NCBI RefSeq assembly: GCF_002575655.3
Contig: NC_053036.3
Span: 643,086,736 to 643,150,735 of the forward strand
Reading direction: 5' to 3'
Source of the DNA: Aegilops tauschii subsp. strangulata
Taxonomy: Eukaryota; Streptophyta; Magnoliopsida; Poales; Poaceae
Length of the DNA: 64,000 nucleotides
The position numbers and the translations under genes are program-made. The notes under the pieces are model-generated. The model worked only from the letters and a program-made list of their open reading frames with translations. It had not been told where the DNA came from and made no database searches. Shown here piece after piece: positions 11,287 to 22,631 of this stretch (the first letter of the stretch is position 1; each line of letters opens with the position of its first letter).

Positions 11287-13353
11287 ACTCCCCCAAGCTT
11301 GAACCCTTGCTTGTCCTCAAGCAATTCAGTTGACAAACTGAAAGAAAGAAAAGAAAAACTTTTACAAACTCTGTTTGCTCTTGTTGTTGTAAATACGTCA
11401 AGCCAGCATTCATGTTTTCAGCAAAGATTATAACTAACCACATTTGCAATAATTCTCAGGTCTCATGATTACTCATATCAATGGCATAATCAGCTAACGA
11501 GCCATAATAATAAAACTCGGATGACAACACTTTCTCAAAATAATCACAACATGATATAACAAGATGGTATCTCGCTAGCCCTTTCTGAGACCGCAAAACA
11601 TAAATGCAGAGCACCTTTAAAGATCAAGGACTGACTAGACATTGTAATTCATGGTAAAAGAGATCCAGTCATAGTCATACCCAATATAAATTAATAGTAA
11701 TGCATGCAAATGACAGCGGTGCTCTCCAGCGGGTGCTTTTTAATAAGAGGGTGATGACTCAGCATAAAAGTAAATAGATAGGCCCTTCGCAGAGGGAAGC
11801 AGGGATTTGTAGAGGTGCCAGAGCTCGGTTTTTAAAACAGAGATTGAATAATATTTTGAGCGGCATACTTTCATTGTCAACATAACAACTAAGAGATGAC
11901 GATATCTTCCATGCTAAACAGATTATAGGCGGTTCCCAAACAGAATGGTAAAGTTTATACTCCCCCTCCACCAACAAGCATCAATCCACGGCTTGCTCGA
12001 AACAACGAGTGCCTCCAACAATCAATAGTTCCCAGGGGGAGTTTTGTTTGCAGTTATTTTGATTTAGTTTGCATAAAGCATGGGACTGGGCATCCCGGTG
12101 ACCAGCCATTTTCTCGTGAGGAGCGGAGTCTACTCCTCTTGAGAATAACCCGCCTAACACGGAAGATAAGGGCAGCACTAGTTGATACATGAGCTATTCG
12201 AGCATACAAAACAGAATGTTTATTTGAAGGTTTAGAGTTTGCCACATACAAATTTACTTGGAACGGCAGGTAAGTACCGCATATAGGAAGGTATAGTGGA
12301 CTCATATGGCATAACTTTGGGGTTTAAGGAGTTTGGATGCACAAGCAGTATTCTCGCTTAGTACAAGTGAAGGCTAGCAAAAGACTGGGAAGCGACCAAC
12401 TGGAGAGCGACAACAGTTATGAACATGCATTAAAATTAATAAACAATTGATGCAAGCATGAGTAGGATATAATCCACCATGAACATAAATATCGTGAAGG
12501 CTGTGTTGATTTGTTTTCAACTACATGCGTGAACATGTGCCAAGTCGAGTCACTCAATTCATTTAAAGGAGGATACCATCCCATCATACCACATCACAAT
12601 CATTCTAATAGCATGTTGGCACACAAGGTAAACCATTATAACTCATAGCTAATCAAGCATGGCATAAGCAACTATGATCTCTAATTGTCATTGCAAACAT
12701 GTTTATTCATAATAAGCTGAATCAAGAACAATGAACTTATCATATTTACAAAAACAAAAGAGGTCGAGTTCATACCAGCTTTTCCCATCTCAGTCAGTCC
12801 ATCATATATAATCATTATTGCCTTTCACTTGCACGACCGAACGATGTGAATAATAAGAGTGCACGTGCATTGGACTAAGTGGAATCTGCGAGCATTCAAT
12901 AAACAGGAGAAGACAAGGCAATATGGGCTCTTGGTTAAATCAACAATAATGCATATAAGAGCCATTTCAACAGTTTAATCATGGTCTTGTCCTATCGACC
13001 CCCAAAGAAAAGAAAAGAAATAAAAACTATTTACACGGGAAAGCTCCCAACAAGTAAAAGAAGAACAGGAAATATTTTTGGGTTTCCTTTTTAATTATTA
13101 CTACTACAGCAGGAAAAGTAAACTAACTAGATGCTACACTAATTTTTTTGTTGTTTTCTTAAAGTTTAACAAACACACAAGAAGAAAGCAGGAAAAAGAA
13201 AATAAACTAGCATGGATATTACAGTGAAAGAGTATGAGCACCGACATCTAGCAATGAGTGTGTGTGAACATAAATGTAATGTCGGTGAGAAATACGTATT
13301 CCCCCAAGCTTAGGCTTTTGGCCTAAGTTGGTCTATTGCGAGGGATAGCCTGG
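11287..13353 (-). other. Non-coding 3' internal region of the Athila-type element
   Basis: Two kilobases with no frame resembling reverse transcriptase, integrase or an envelope-like protein on either strand. Short frames here (for example 11228-11449, 11981-12305) show no recognisable domain. It begins beside the polypurine tract (AAGCTTGGGGGAG on the minus strand) and is moderately AT-rich. Confidence 0.6.
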
Positions 13354-14358
13354 CTAATACCCGTATGTGTAGCTGGGGTCGTACTGCGATGCAGCGGCTA
13401 CCGCCTCCTGAGATGCAGCGTGGCGTCGAGCCGCCTCCGCTCTCCTCTCGTACTCATCTGCCTCCTCTCTGGTAATAACATATCTTCCTTTTGTCTGAAT
13501 ATCAAAGAAGGCAGGGGCAGGAAGAGTAATACGGACAACATGCCGTTTGTTAAAGATTAGTTGATACTGGAGAGGTGATTCAGTCCTCTCGACAAACTGG
13601 TGGTGGACCATAGAATCAAAATCTAAATAAGTAGGGGGCAACTCCATATCACCCTCACGAATATCTATCTCAAGAAAATTAGCTAAGCGGGTTGCATAAA
13701 TTCCTCCAAAGAAATCTCCATTATATCTATTATGATGCAACCTACGAGCTACAATGGCTCCCATATGATAAGATTGGTCTCCTAACACAGCACTTCTGAG
13801 AATACTGAGATCAGGGACACACATGTGACATGCTTCATCCTTAGCATTTATGCACCTACCGATGAAGAGAGCAAAATAATGTATAGCAGGAAAGTGAATG
13901 CTCCCTATGGTGGCTTGCGTTATATCTCTAGATTCCCCTACAGTTATACTAGCAAGAAAGTCTCTAAATTCAGATTTACGGGGATCAACAGTACTACCCC
14001 ATTGTGGGAGTTTGCAAGCAGAAGTAAAATCCTCTAAGTCCATGGTATAAGATTTATCATAAAGATCAAACATGACAGAAGGGGAATTACGCGAAGATGA
14101 AAACTCAAACCTCCTCACAAATGAGCTAGTAAGATCATGATACTGTGGGCATTTGTCTGCCTCAAAGTCCACCAGATCAGCGTTACACAAATATGCGTTA
14201 AATTCTTCTTTTATTCCCGCACGATCCATAAAATTTTCCGAAGGCCACTCACAAGGCCGCACTAGAGCGTCTCTTGGTGGTTCCTCGTCAGCATCACACA
14301 TAGCAAGCCTGGGGCCTTGCTTCCTTGAAGAGCCACCTTGGAACATCTTCCTAAGCAT
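13354..14358 (-). CDS. ATHILA-type ORF protein, 334 residues, function unknown
   Basis: An uninterrupted frame from ATG 14358 to a stop at 13354. It resembles, from memory, the plant ATHILA ORF family (PF03078) found in Athila-lineage gypsy elements. The sequence includes a central block around HYFALFIGRCINAKDEA, then DQSYHMGAIVARRLHHNR, and ends in an acidic/Ala-Arg-rich tail (EEADEYERRAEAARRHAA). I see no signal peptide, membrane segment or catalytic motif. An alternative start is the Met at residue 5. It lies downstream of gag-protease in the same orientation, where the reverse transcriptase and integrase would normally intervene. Unlike the broken gag-protease it has no stop or frameshift. 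Its role in the element is unknown. Confidence 0.75.
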   Translation of the reverse strand: MLRKMFQGGSSRKQGPRLAMCDADEEPPRDALVRPCEWPSENFMDRAGIKEEFNAYLCNADLVDFEADKCPQYHDLTSSFVRRFEFSSSRNSPSVMFDLYDKSYTMDLEDFTSACKLPQWGSTVDPRKSEFRDFLASITVGESRDITQATIGSIHFPAIHYFALFIGRCINAKDEACHMCVPDLSILRSAVLGDQSYHMGAIVARRLHHNRYNGDFFGGIYATRLANFLEIDIREGDMELPPTYLDFDSMVHHQFVERTESPLQYQLIFNKRHVVRITLPAPAFFDIQTKGRYVITREEADEYERRAEAARRHAASQEAVAAASQYDPSYTYGY

Positions 14359-14654
14359 ATTGTTTTCTCTGAAAAATTTCTGAAATTTTTAGTAACTTCA
14401 AACAAAAGTGAACCAACTTCAATAAAATTGATAGCAACTACTCCTACAAGTGCCTAGAGCCTTTATCAAGCATTAGAACTACTTGGAACATTATAAATTT
14501 GACATGCAAGCTCAAGAACATGGTCACCTATGCAGCACAAATTTCCAGGGAATAAAGCACTAGAACAAAAACTAATTGGACCAATGGAGGAGTCACATAC
14601 CAAGGAACAATCTCCCCAAGCAGTTTTGTGAGAGGTGATTTGAGCAAGGAGATC

Positions 14655-14945
14655 GAAAATCACAGCAACGGGGCTGGAACTCGTGCTTGAGTTGGTTTTT
14701 CGTGTTTGTGGGAGGAAGAAGAAGAAGATGGGTGTAGGAATAAGTGGAGGAGCGCCACCGTGGGCCCATGAGGCAGGGGGCGCGCCCTGGGGGGTAGGGC
14801 GCGCCCTCCACCCTCGTGGCCAGGTGGCAGCTCCCCTCGCGGTAATTTTTGCACGGTAAATCCTCAAATATTCTCGAAAAAATCATATTAAATTGGCATG
14901 GCATTCTGAGGACTTTTATTTTCGGGATATTTTTATATTGCACGG
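14655..14945 (-). promoter_or_regulatory. LTR-like GC-rich block with TATA-like site upstream of the ATHILA ORF
   Basis: The segment 14755-14840 shares the GGCGCGCCCT, CCACCCTCGTGG and CAGGTGG words of the element's own LTR (10985-11065). On the minus strand a TATA-like ATATAAAAATA lies at about 14926-14936, about 570 bp upstream of the ORF start. It may be an internal promoter for the ATHILA ORF; this is inference from sequence resemblance. Confidence 0.35.
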
Positions 14946-15147
14946 ATAAATCAGGAAATAGACAGATAAATACTATTTTTACTTTATTTCAACTAAATAA
15001 CAGAAAGTATAAAGAGGGTACAGAAGGTCGTGCCTTCTAGTTTCATCCGTCTCATGATCATCAAAAGGAATCCGCTAACAAGGTTGATCGGGTCTTGTTA
15101 ACAAACTCATTCCGATTAACATGGAACCGGAGAAATTTCGAATAACA

Positions 15148-17941
15148 CTATGTTACCTCAACGGGGATATGCACATCCCCTATAATAAGTATATCATATT
15201 TCTTCTTGACAGTAGGAAGAGGAAATTCAAAACCTCCAAAAATAATAGATGGAATTTTTCCAATAGAATTGATACTATGGACTTGAGGTTGTTTCCTCGG
15301 AAAGTGTGCCGTATGCTCATTACCATTAACATGAAAAAAGTGACATTGCCTTTGTTGCAATCAATAACAGCACCTGTAGTATTCAGAAAAGGTCTTCCAA
15401 GAATAATAGACATACTATCCTCCTCGGGAATATCAAGAATAACAAAGTCCGTTAAAATAGTAACGTTTGCAACCACAACAGGCACATCCTCACAAATACC
15501 GACAGGTATAGCAGTTGATTTATCGGCCATTTGCAAAGATATTTCAGTAGGTGTCAACTTATTCAAATCAAGTCTACGGTATAAAGAGAGAGGCATAACG
15601 CTAACACCGGCTCCAAGATCACATAAAGCAGTTTTAACATAGTTTCTTTTAATTGAGCATGGTATAGTAGGTACTCCTGGATCTCCAAGTTTCTTTGGTA
15701 TTCCACCCTTAAAAGTATAATTAGCAAGCATGGTGGAAATTTCGGTTTCCGGTATCTTTCTCTTATTGGTAATGATATCCTTCATATACTTAGCATAAGG
15801 ATTTGTTTTGAGCACATCAGTTAATCGCATACGCAAAAAGATAGGTCTAATCATTTCAGCAAAGCGCTCAAAATCCTCATCATCCGTTTTCTTGGATGGT
15901 TTGGGAGGAAAAGGCATGGGTTTCTGAACCCATGGTTCTCTTTCTTTACCATGTTTCCTAGCAACAAAGTCTCTCTTATCATAACGTTGATTCTTTGATT
16001 GTGGGTTATCAAGATCAACAGCAGGTTCAACTTCTACATCATTATCATTACTAGGTTGAGCATCATCATGAACATCATCATTATTATTTTCTCTAGGTTC
16101 ATGTTCATTACCAGATTGTGTTTCAGCATCAGAAATAGATATATCATTTGGATTCTCGGATGGTTCAGCAATAGGTTCGCTAGAAGTTTGCAAAGTCCTA
16201 TCATTTTTCTTTTTCTTCTTTTTAGAAGGACTAGGTATATCAGTATTATTTCTCTGAGAATCTTGCTCAATTCTCTTCGGGTGGCCTTCAGAATACAAAG
16301 GTTCCTGAGTCATTCTACCAGTTCTAGTAGCCACTCTAACAGCATAATCATTTTTCTTACTATTCATTTCACTGAGCAAATCATTTTGAGCCTTAAGTAC
16401 TTGTTCTACTTGAGTGGTAACCATAGAAGCATGTTTGCTAATGAGTTTAAGTTCACATCTAACATTAGCCATATAATCACCCAAGTGTTTAATCATATAG
16501 GAGTTTTGTTTCAGCTGTCTACCAAAATAAGCATTGAAGTCTTCTTGCTCAAACATAAAGTTATCAAACTCATCCAAGCACTGACTAGCAATTTTAGTAA
16601 GAGGGACTTCAGCTCTATCATATCTATAAAGAGAATTTACCTTTACTACCTATGTCGGGTTATCGGGATCAGGGGGTTCTTCAATAGGTAATGGATCAAG
16701 ATCATATGTTTCTTCAACAGGCGGTAAATTAAGACCATGTATTTCTTCAATAGGAGGTAAATTCTTAACATCTTCAGCTTTAATACCTTTTTCTTTCATA
16801 GATTTTTTGCCTCTTGCATATCTTCCGGACTGAGAAATAGAACACCTCTCTTCTTCGGAGTTGGTTTAGGACTAGGCTCAGGAATTGGCTCAGGAGCTGG
16901 CTCAGGAAGTGTCCAATTATTTTCATTTGTCAACATATTATTTAATAGAATTTCCCTGAAAAGAGAACCAGCACAACTATCCAGGTAATCTCTGGAAGCA
17001 TCGGTTAGTCCATTATAAAAGATATCAAGTATTTCATTTTTCTTAAGAGGATGGTCAGGCAAAGCATTGAGTAACTTGAGAAGCCTCCCCCAAGCTTGTG
17101 GGAGACTCTCTTCTTCAATTTGCACGAAGTTGTATATTTCCTTTAAAGCAGCTTGTTTCTTATGAGCAGGGAAATATTTAGCAGAAAAGTAATAAATCAT
17201 ATCCTAGGGACTACGCACACAACCAGGATCTAGAGAATTAAACCATATCTTAGCATCACCCTTTAATGAGAACGGAAATATTTTAAGGATATAAAAGTAG
17301 CGAGATCTCTCATCATTAGTGAATAGGGTGGCTATATCATTTAATTTAGTAAGATGTGGCACAACAGTTTTAGATTCATAACCATGAAAAGGATCAGATT
17401 CAACCAAAGTAATTATATCAGGATCAACAGAGAATTCATAATCCTTATCGGGAACACAAATAGGTGAAGTAGCAAAAGCAGGGTCAGGCTTAATTCTATC
17501 TCTAAGAGATTCTTTACTCCATTTAATTAATAACCTCTTGAGTTCATATCTATCTCTGCAAGCTAGAATAGCTAAAGAAGATTCGTTATCAAAAAGATAA
17601 CCTTCAGGAATAACAGGCATATCTTCATCATCACTTTCATCAATATAATCAGTTTCAATAATTTGTTTCTCTCTAGCCCTAGCAATTTGTTCCTCAAGAA
17701 ATTCACTAAGTGGCACAGTAGTATCAGGCATAGAAGTAGTTTCATCATAAGTATCATGCATAGCAGAAGTGGCATCATCAATATCATGCGACATATCAGA
17801 ACGAATAGCAGAAGCAGGTTTAGGTGTCGCAAGCTTACTCATAACAGAAGGTGAATCAAGTGCAGAGCTAGATGGCAGTTCCTTACCTCCCCTCGTAGTT
17901 GAGGGATAAATCTTTGTCTTAGCGTCTTTCAAATTCTTCAT
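15148..17941 (-). pseudogene. gypsy gag-protease, broken by stops and frameshifts
   Basis: Read from ATG 17941: an acidic N-terminal region, then a retrotransposon gag domain that runs through an in-frame TAG at 17204-17206 to about 16800. A frame change near 16800 continues through another TAG at 16650-16652 into a long frame (16577-15180) with a Lys-rich stretch and a retropepsin domain. The protease is recognised by DLGAGVSVMP in place of the commoner D-T/S-G, followed by ILGRPFL. Another frame change near 15360 leads to the last 70 residues (15360-15148). Gag coats the RNA and the protease matures the polyprotein. With at least four breaks this copy is inactive. No CCHC knuckle is visible. 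Confidence 0.85.
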
Positions 17942-17990
17942 AGTGTCCAGCAGATATAAATCCCAAGTGACTCAAAGAATAGAGCTATGC

Positions 17991-18008
17991 TCCCCGGCAA
18001 CGGCGCCA
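17991..18008 (-). other. tRNA primer binding site (Asp type), Athila-type element
   Basis: The minus strand reads TGGCGCCGTTGCCGGGGA, the site complementary to the tRNA-Asp 3' end that I recall for Athila elements. An 11-base spacer separates it from the 5' LTR end at 18020. Confidence 0.85.
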
Positions 18009-18019
18009 GAAAAAGGTCT

Positions 18020-19437
18020 TGATAACCCACAAGTATAGGGGATCGCAACAGTTTTCGAGGGTAGAGTATTCAACCCAAATTTATTGATTCGACACAAGGG
18101 GAGCCAAAGAATATTCTCAAGTGTTAGCAACTGAGTTGTCAATTCAGCCACACCTGGATAACTTAATATCTGCAGCAAAGTATTTAGTAGCAAAGTAGTA
18201 TGATAGTAGTGGTAACGGTAACAAAAGAGTAATGAAAGCGAAAGTAATATTTTTGGTATTTTGTAGTGATTGTAACAATAGCAACGGGAAAGTAAATAAG
18301 CGTAAACCAGTAGATGGAAAGCTCGTAGGCATCGGATCAGTGATGTATAATTATGCCGGATGCGGTTCATCATGTAACAGTCATAACATAGGGTGACACA
18401 GAACTAGCTCCAATTCATCAATGTAATGTAGGCATGTATTCCATATATAGTCATACGTGCTTATGGAAAAGAACTTGCATGACATCTTTTGTCCTACCCT
18501 CCCGTGGCAGCGGGGTCCTAATGGAAACTAAGGGATATTAAGGCCTCCTTTTAATAGAGAACCGGAACAAAGCATTAGCACATAGTGAATACATGAACTC
18601 CTCAAACTATGGTCATCACCGAGAAGTATCCCGATTATTGTCACTTCGGGGTTGTCGGATCATAACACATAATAGGTGACTATAGACTTGCAAGATAGGA
18701 TCAAGAACACACATATATTCATGAAAACATAATTGGTTCAGATCTGAAATCATGGCACTCGGGCCCTAGTGACAAGCATTAAGCATAGCAAAGTCATAGC
18801 AACATCAATCTCAGAACATAGTGGATACTAGGGATCAAACCCTAACAAAACTAACTCGATTACATGGTAAATCTCATCCAACCCGTCACCGTCCAGCAGG
18901 CCTACGATGGAATTACTCACGTACGGCGGTGAGCATCATGAAATTGGTGATGGAGGATGGTTGATGATGACGATGGCGACGAATCCCCCTCTCCGGAGCC
19001 CCGAACGGACTCCAGATCAGCCCTCCCGAGAGGTTTTAGGGCTTGGCGGCGGCTCCGTATCGTAAAACGCGATGAACTCTTCTCTCCTTTTTTTCTCTCC
19101 GAAACCCAATATATAGAGTTGGAATTGGCGTCGGAGGGTCTCCAGGGGGCCCACGAGGTAGGGGGCGCCCAGGGGGAGGGCGCGCCCCCACCCTCGTGGA
19201 CAGGGTGTGGGCCCCCTGGTCTTCATCTTTGGCGAGGATTTTTTATTATTTATTCTAAGACGTTCCGTGGAGTTTCAGGACTTTCCGAGAACTTTTGGTT
19301 TCTGCACATAAAACAACATCATGGCAATTCTGCTGAAAACAGTGTCAGTCCGGGTTAGTTCCATTCAAATCATACAAGTTAGAGTCCAAAACAAGGGGAA
19401 AAGTGTTTGGAAAAGTAGATACGATGGAGACGTATCA
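18020..19437 (-). repeat. 5' LTR of the Athila-type element (1418 bp)
   Basis: Nearly identical to 9826-11286, without the extra local duplication. It is bounded on the right by the TGCGA duplication (19438-19442) and on the left by the spacer and primer site. Confidence 0.92.
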
Positions 19438-22400
19438 TGCGACACCTTCAGAGAATGAACCGGAGGAGCCGGAGGCAACCGCAAAGGCCTTCTTGGAGGT
19501 CTTGGCCTCGTCTAAGAAACCTCTTTATGCGGGTGCGAAAATATCTCAGCTGGATGCCATCTCGCAACTGATTGCAGTCAAGGATAAGTACGGCTGTAGC
19601 AAGAAATGCTTCGAAGCATTACTGGGAGTATGTGCTAAGAGCCTCCCTGAGGGTCATGAACTGCCGAAAAGCATGTACGCTACAACGAAAATCATGAAGG
19701 CACTCTCTATGGATTATGAGAAAATAGATGTTTGTCCAAAGAATTGCCTTTTGTTTAGGCACGAGTATGCAGATGACAAGTACTGTAGGGAGTGCGGTTC
19801 GTCTCGGTACCTTGAGGTGGTCGGTGAGGATGGTGAGAAAAGGCAGCTAGCCATCCCCGCTAAGGTTCTTCGGTATCTCCATTTCATAGAAAGACTGCAG
19901 CGCATTTTCATCACGGAGGAGTCTGCCAAAATGATGAAGTGGCACAAGGAAGGTATAAGGTACAATTCAAATAAAATCGTACAGCCATCGGAAGGTGAAG
20001 CATGGAAGTCGTTCGATGAAGAATACCCCGAGGAAGCAGCCGGGGCTGGGAATGTAAGAATAGCCATATCAGGTGATGGGTTCAATCCATACGGTATGTC
20101 GTCCAATCCATACAGCTGCTGGGCCGTGTTGGTAATTCCGCTCAATCTCCCTCCCGGTGCCCTAACGCAACGCAAGACCATGTTCTTGTCGCTCATCATT
20201 CTGGGGCTTGAACACCTGAGGAAGAAATTGGGTGTGTTTATGCATCCGCTGGTGGATGATTTGCACCATTCTTGGTACTTTCCGAGGTTGACATACGACC
20301 GGGATCTGCAGAGAAATTTCTTGATGAAAGTTTGGTTGCACTATTGCATGCATGACTTTCTCGGCTATGCTCTATTCTACGGATGGTGTACAAGTGGGAA
20401 GATGCCATGCCCAGTGGGCATGCATGCTCTGCGAACGATTTGGCTGAGTAAGGGTGGCAAGTATGTAGCCTTTGACCTGCATCGACAGTTCCTCCCTCCA
20501 GACCATCCAGACAAGGAAGACAAGAAGAACTTCACGAAAGGTCGGGTTGTGAAGTAACCGAGATTCCAACATTTTCGGGGGCAGATGTTCTTGCTCAGCT
20601 AAAACCTCTCAAGCCTAAAGTCAAAGCCAAAGCCAAAGCCAAAAGCTTCGAGGGATATGGTGAGACGCACAATTGGACTCACATTACCCCCTTCTCGAAG
20701 CTTCCCTATTTCAAGGACCTCAAACTTCCTTGCAACATCGATGTGATGCACACCGAAAAGAATGTCGCAGAGTCCCTTTTCCGCACGATCCTCAACACTC
20801 CTGATAAGACAAAGGATAACGTTAAAGCTAGGGCCGATCAACAGAGAATTTGTGATAGACCACGTCTAATCATGAAGCCTCCCACAGGCGGTCAAAGAAA
20901 CTAGTTCAAGCCAGATGCTGACTTTGTCCTTAAACCACCAGAAAAGAAGGAAGTACTTATCTGGCTGAAACACATTTTGAAGTTAACCGATGGTTATGCA
21001 TCGAATATAAGTAAGGGAGTCAATCTTTCAACGAGCAAAGTGACCGGCCTGAAGAGTCATGACTACCATGTATGGATTGAGCGGATAATGCCGGTGATGG
21101 TTCGAGGCTATGTCCCCGAGCATGTCTGGCGAGTGCTTGCCGAGCAAAGCCATTTCTTCCCAACGCTTTGTGCTAAAGAAGTAAGTAAAGACGTGATTGA
21201 ACAATTGCATAAGAAGGCACCGGAGTTGATAGTCAAGCTAGAAAAGATCTTTCCGCCAAGCTTCTTTACTCCGATGCCACATCTCATTCTGCACCTCGCG
21301 AACGAGGTATTGTTGGGGGAGCCTGTGCAGCGTTGGCAGTATGGCCCTAAGAGACAGAACAAGCATCTCCGACAGAAATGTGGAAACAAAGCTAAGATTG
21401 AGGCTTCCATAGTTGAGGCAGTTATCCTAGAGGTGTCAGACCTCAGGACATCGTACTATCCAGACCACGTTCCCCATCTGCATAATAAGATGCCTCGATA
21501 CAATATAGAAGAGCCCAAGTATCAACCCAAGCTCCATCTATTCAAGGGGCAAGGTGGCATGGCTGGGGCCTCGAAATCTTATAACATGCCACGACAAGAG
21601 TGTGAGGACCTCATGTTCTATATCTTGCACAACATCAAGGAAGTTGAGGAAGTGTGGATGAGGTAATACCACTACACCCTTTTATGTCTTGCACAACATC
21701 ATATTCTATGTTCACTTAGTCCCGGTCTAACACCGCTTTTCTTCTTGTAGTGATTTCGTTCAAGAGGAATGGACGGCAATGAATCCTCCTACTGAGGCGG
21801 AGGCACGTACTCTTCTCTGTCATGGAAACCCTGGACTTAAAATGTTTGTTGTATGGTTCATGGAGAAAGAAATTTTCCACATTCCCCTATTAAATACCTA
21901 GTACAACATTTATTAGTTAACCGAACTAATGCACCCATAAATTTCAATTATACTTGTAGGGAAAAGATCCGAACATATCTATGGATGATGAATTGAGATA
22001 GGTTTCCATGGGTTTTGACCCTGCCGTCATGACATGTAAAAAGTATGATGTGAATGGGTATCGCTTCCATACAGAGGAGCACCAGAACAGTCGGCATGAT
22101 CCCAAAACTATAAATACCAGAGTGTACACCCCCGGTCAAAATTCAGTAGACTACTACGGAAGGGTACAAAATATATACGAGATTACATTCCGCAAAGGGC
22201 GCGAAACCCTAAGTCTGCCTGGTTCAAATGCCGATGGTTCGATCCGCGGGAGGGGGTAAAACATACGCCTTCCATTGGTTTGGTTGAAGTTAAACCATCA
22301 ATCGTCTATGCCGGAGCCAATCTCTTCATTGCGGCTACCCAAGCTACACAAGTTTATTATCTGCCTTACCCATGCCAGAAAGAGTACCTAAAGGGTAGGG

Positions 22401-22631
22401 AAGTTGTGTTCAAGGTGTCGCCACATGGTAAGCTACCGGACCCGAACGAAGACGATTACTACAACATTAACCCTATGACATACGAGGGAGTGTTCTATCA
22501 AGAGCAACCTGACGATGATGTGGTCATAAACGATGACGCTAGACCATTGGGTGATGATGATGTGGATCCAAACGACGACGATGCACGGAATGATGGTGAG
22601 ACTATTGTTAATGAAAATGACATACTTATGC
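19438..22631 (+). pseudogene. TNP2-type transposase, main 3' part (broken)
   Basis: Continues the CACTA-1 transposase after the Athila-type element. A 380-residue frame (19443-20557) includes the cysteine-rich CPKNCLLF...CRECGSSRY region and ISGDGFNPYG, the catalytic-core region of Transposase_21. It ends at a frameshift (AAG TAA at about 20554). The next frame carries FKDLKLPCNIDVMHTEKN, has a TAG near 20902, and continues at 20977-21666 with GLKSHDYHVWIERIMPV and HLILHL (DUF4218-like). A probable intron lies at 21667-21750 (GTAATA...TTGTAG). The last exons contain KKYDVNGYRF (DUF4216-like) with a TAG at 21999-22001, where the CACTA-3 copy has Gln. The sequence ends where a CACTA tip begins. 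Several stops and frameshifts: inactive. Confidence 0.88.

Larger units (their letters stand above)
9826..19437 (-). mobile_element. Non-autonomous Athila-type gypsy element, complete with target duplication TGCGA
   Basis: Two near-identical LTRs (9826-11286 and 18020-19437) flank a 6.7-kb internal region, and TGCGA occurs on both outer sides (9821-9825 and 19438-19442). Transcribed on the minus strand: 5' LTR, an Asp-tRNA-type primer site, broken gag-protease, a GC-rich spacer, an intact ATHILA-type ORF, about 2 kb of non-coding sequence, a polypurine tract and the 3' LTR. I find no reverse transcriptase (no YVDD or YxDD region), RNase H or integrase. It therefore probably relied on an autonomous relative. 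The LTRs look very similar to each other, so the insertion is probably younger than its CACTA host. Confidence 0.92.
7278..22631 (+). mobile_element. CACTA-1: decayed En/Spm element with TNP2, interrupted by two LTR elements
   Basis: Three separated pieces (7278-7652, 9211-9825, 19438-22631) join into one element when the solo LTR and the Athila-type element, each flanked by a 5-bp duplication, are removed. The joined sequence holds a hairpin-rich 5' region followed by a TNP2-like transposase gene on the plus strand, the arrangement also seen in CACTA-3 at the right of the window. Neither terminal CACTA repeat is visible: the left end lies beyond the first copia element, and on the right another CACTA tip begins at 22632. 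The copia element at 1-7277 also appears to have inserted into it. Confidence 0.8.

Noticed and set aside
13354..14358. Envelope-like protein for the Athila-type element
   Set aside because: No signal peptide, transmembrane segment or cleavage site is visible; it matches the ATHILA ORF family better.
15999..16691. 230-residue plus-strand frame over gag-protease
   Set aside because: Antisense shadow of the gag-protease coding strand, Ile/Ser/Phe-rich with no domain.
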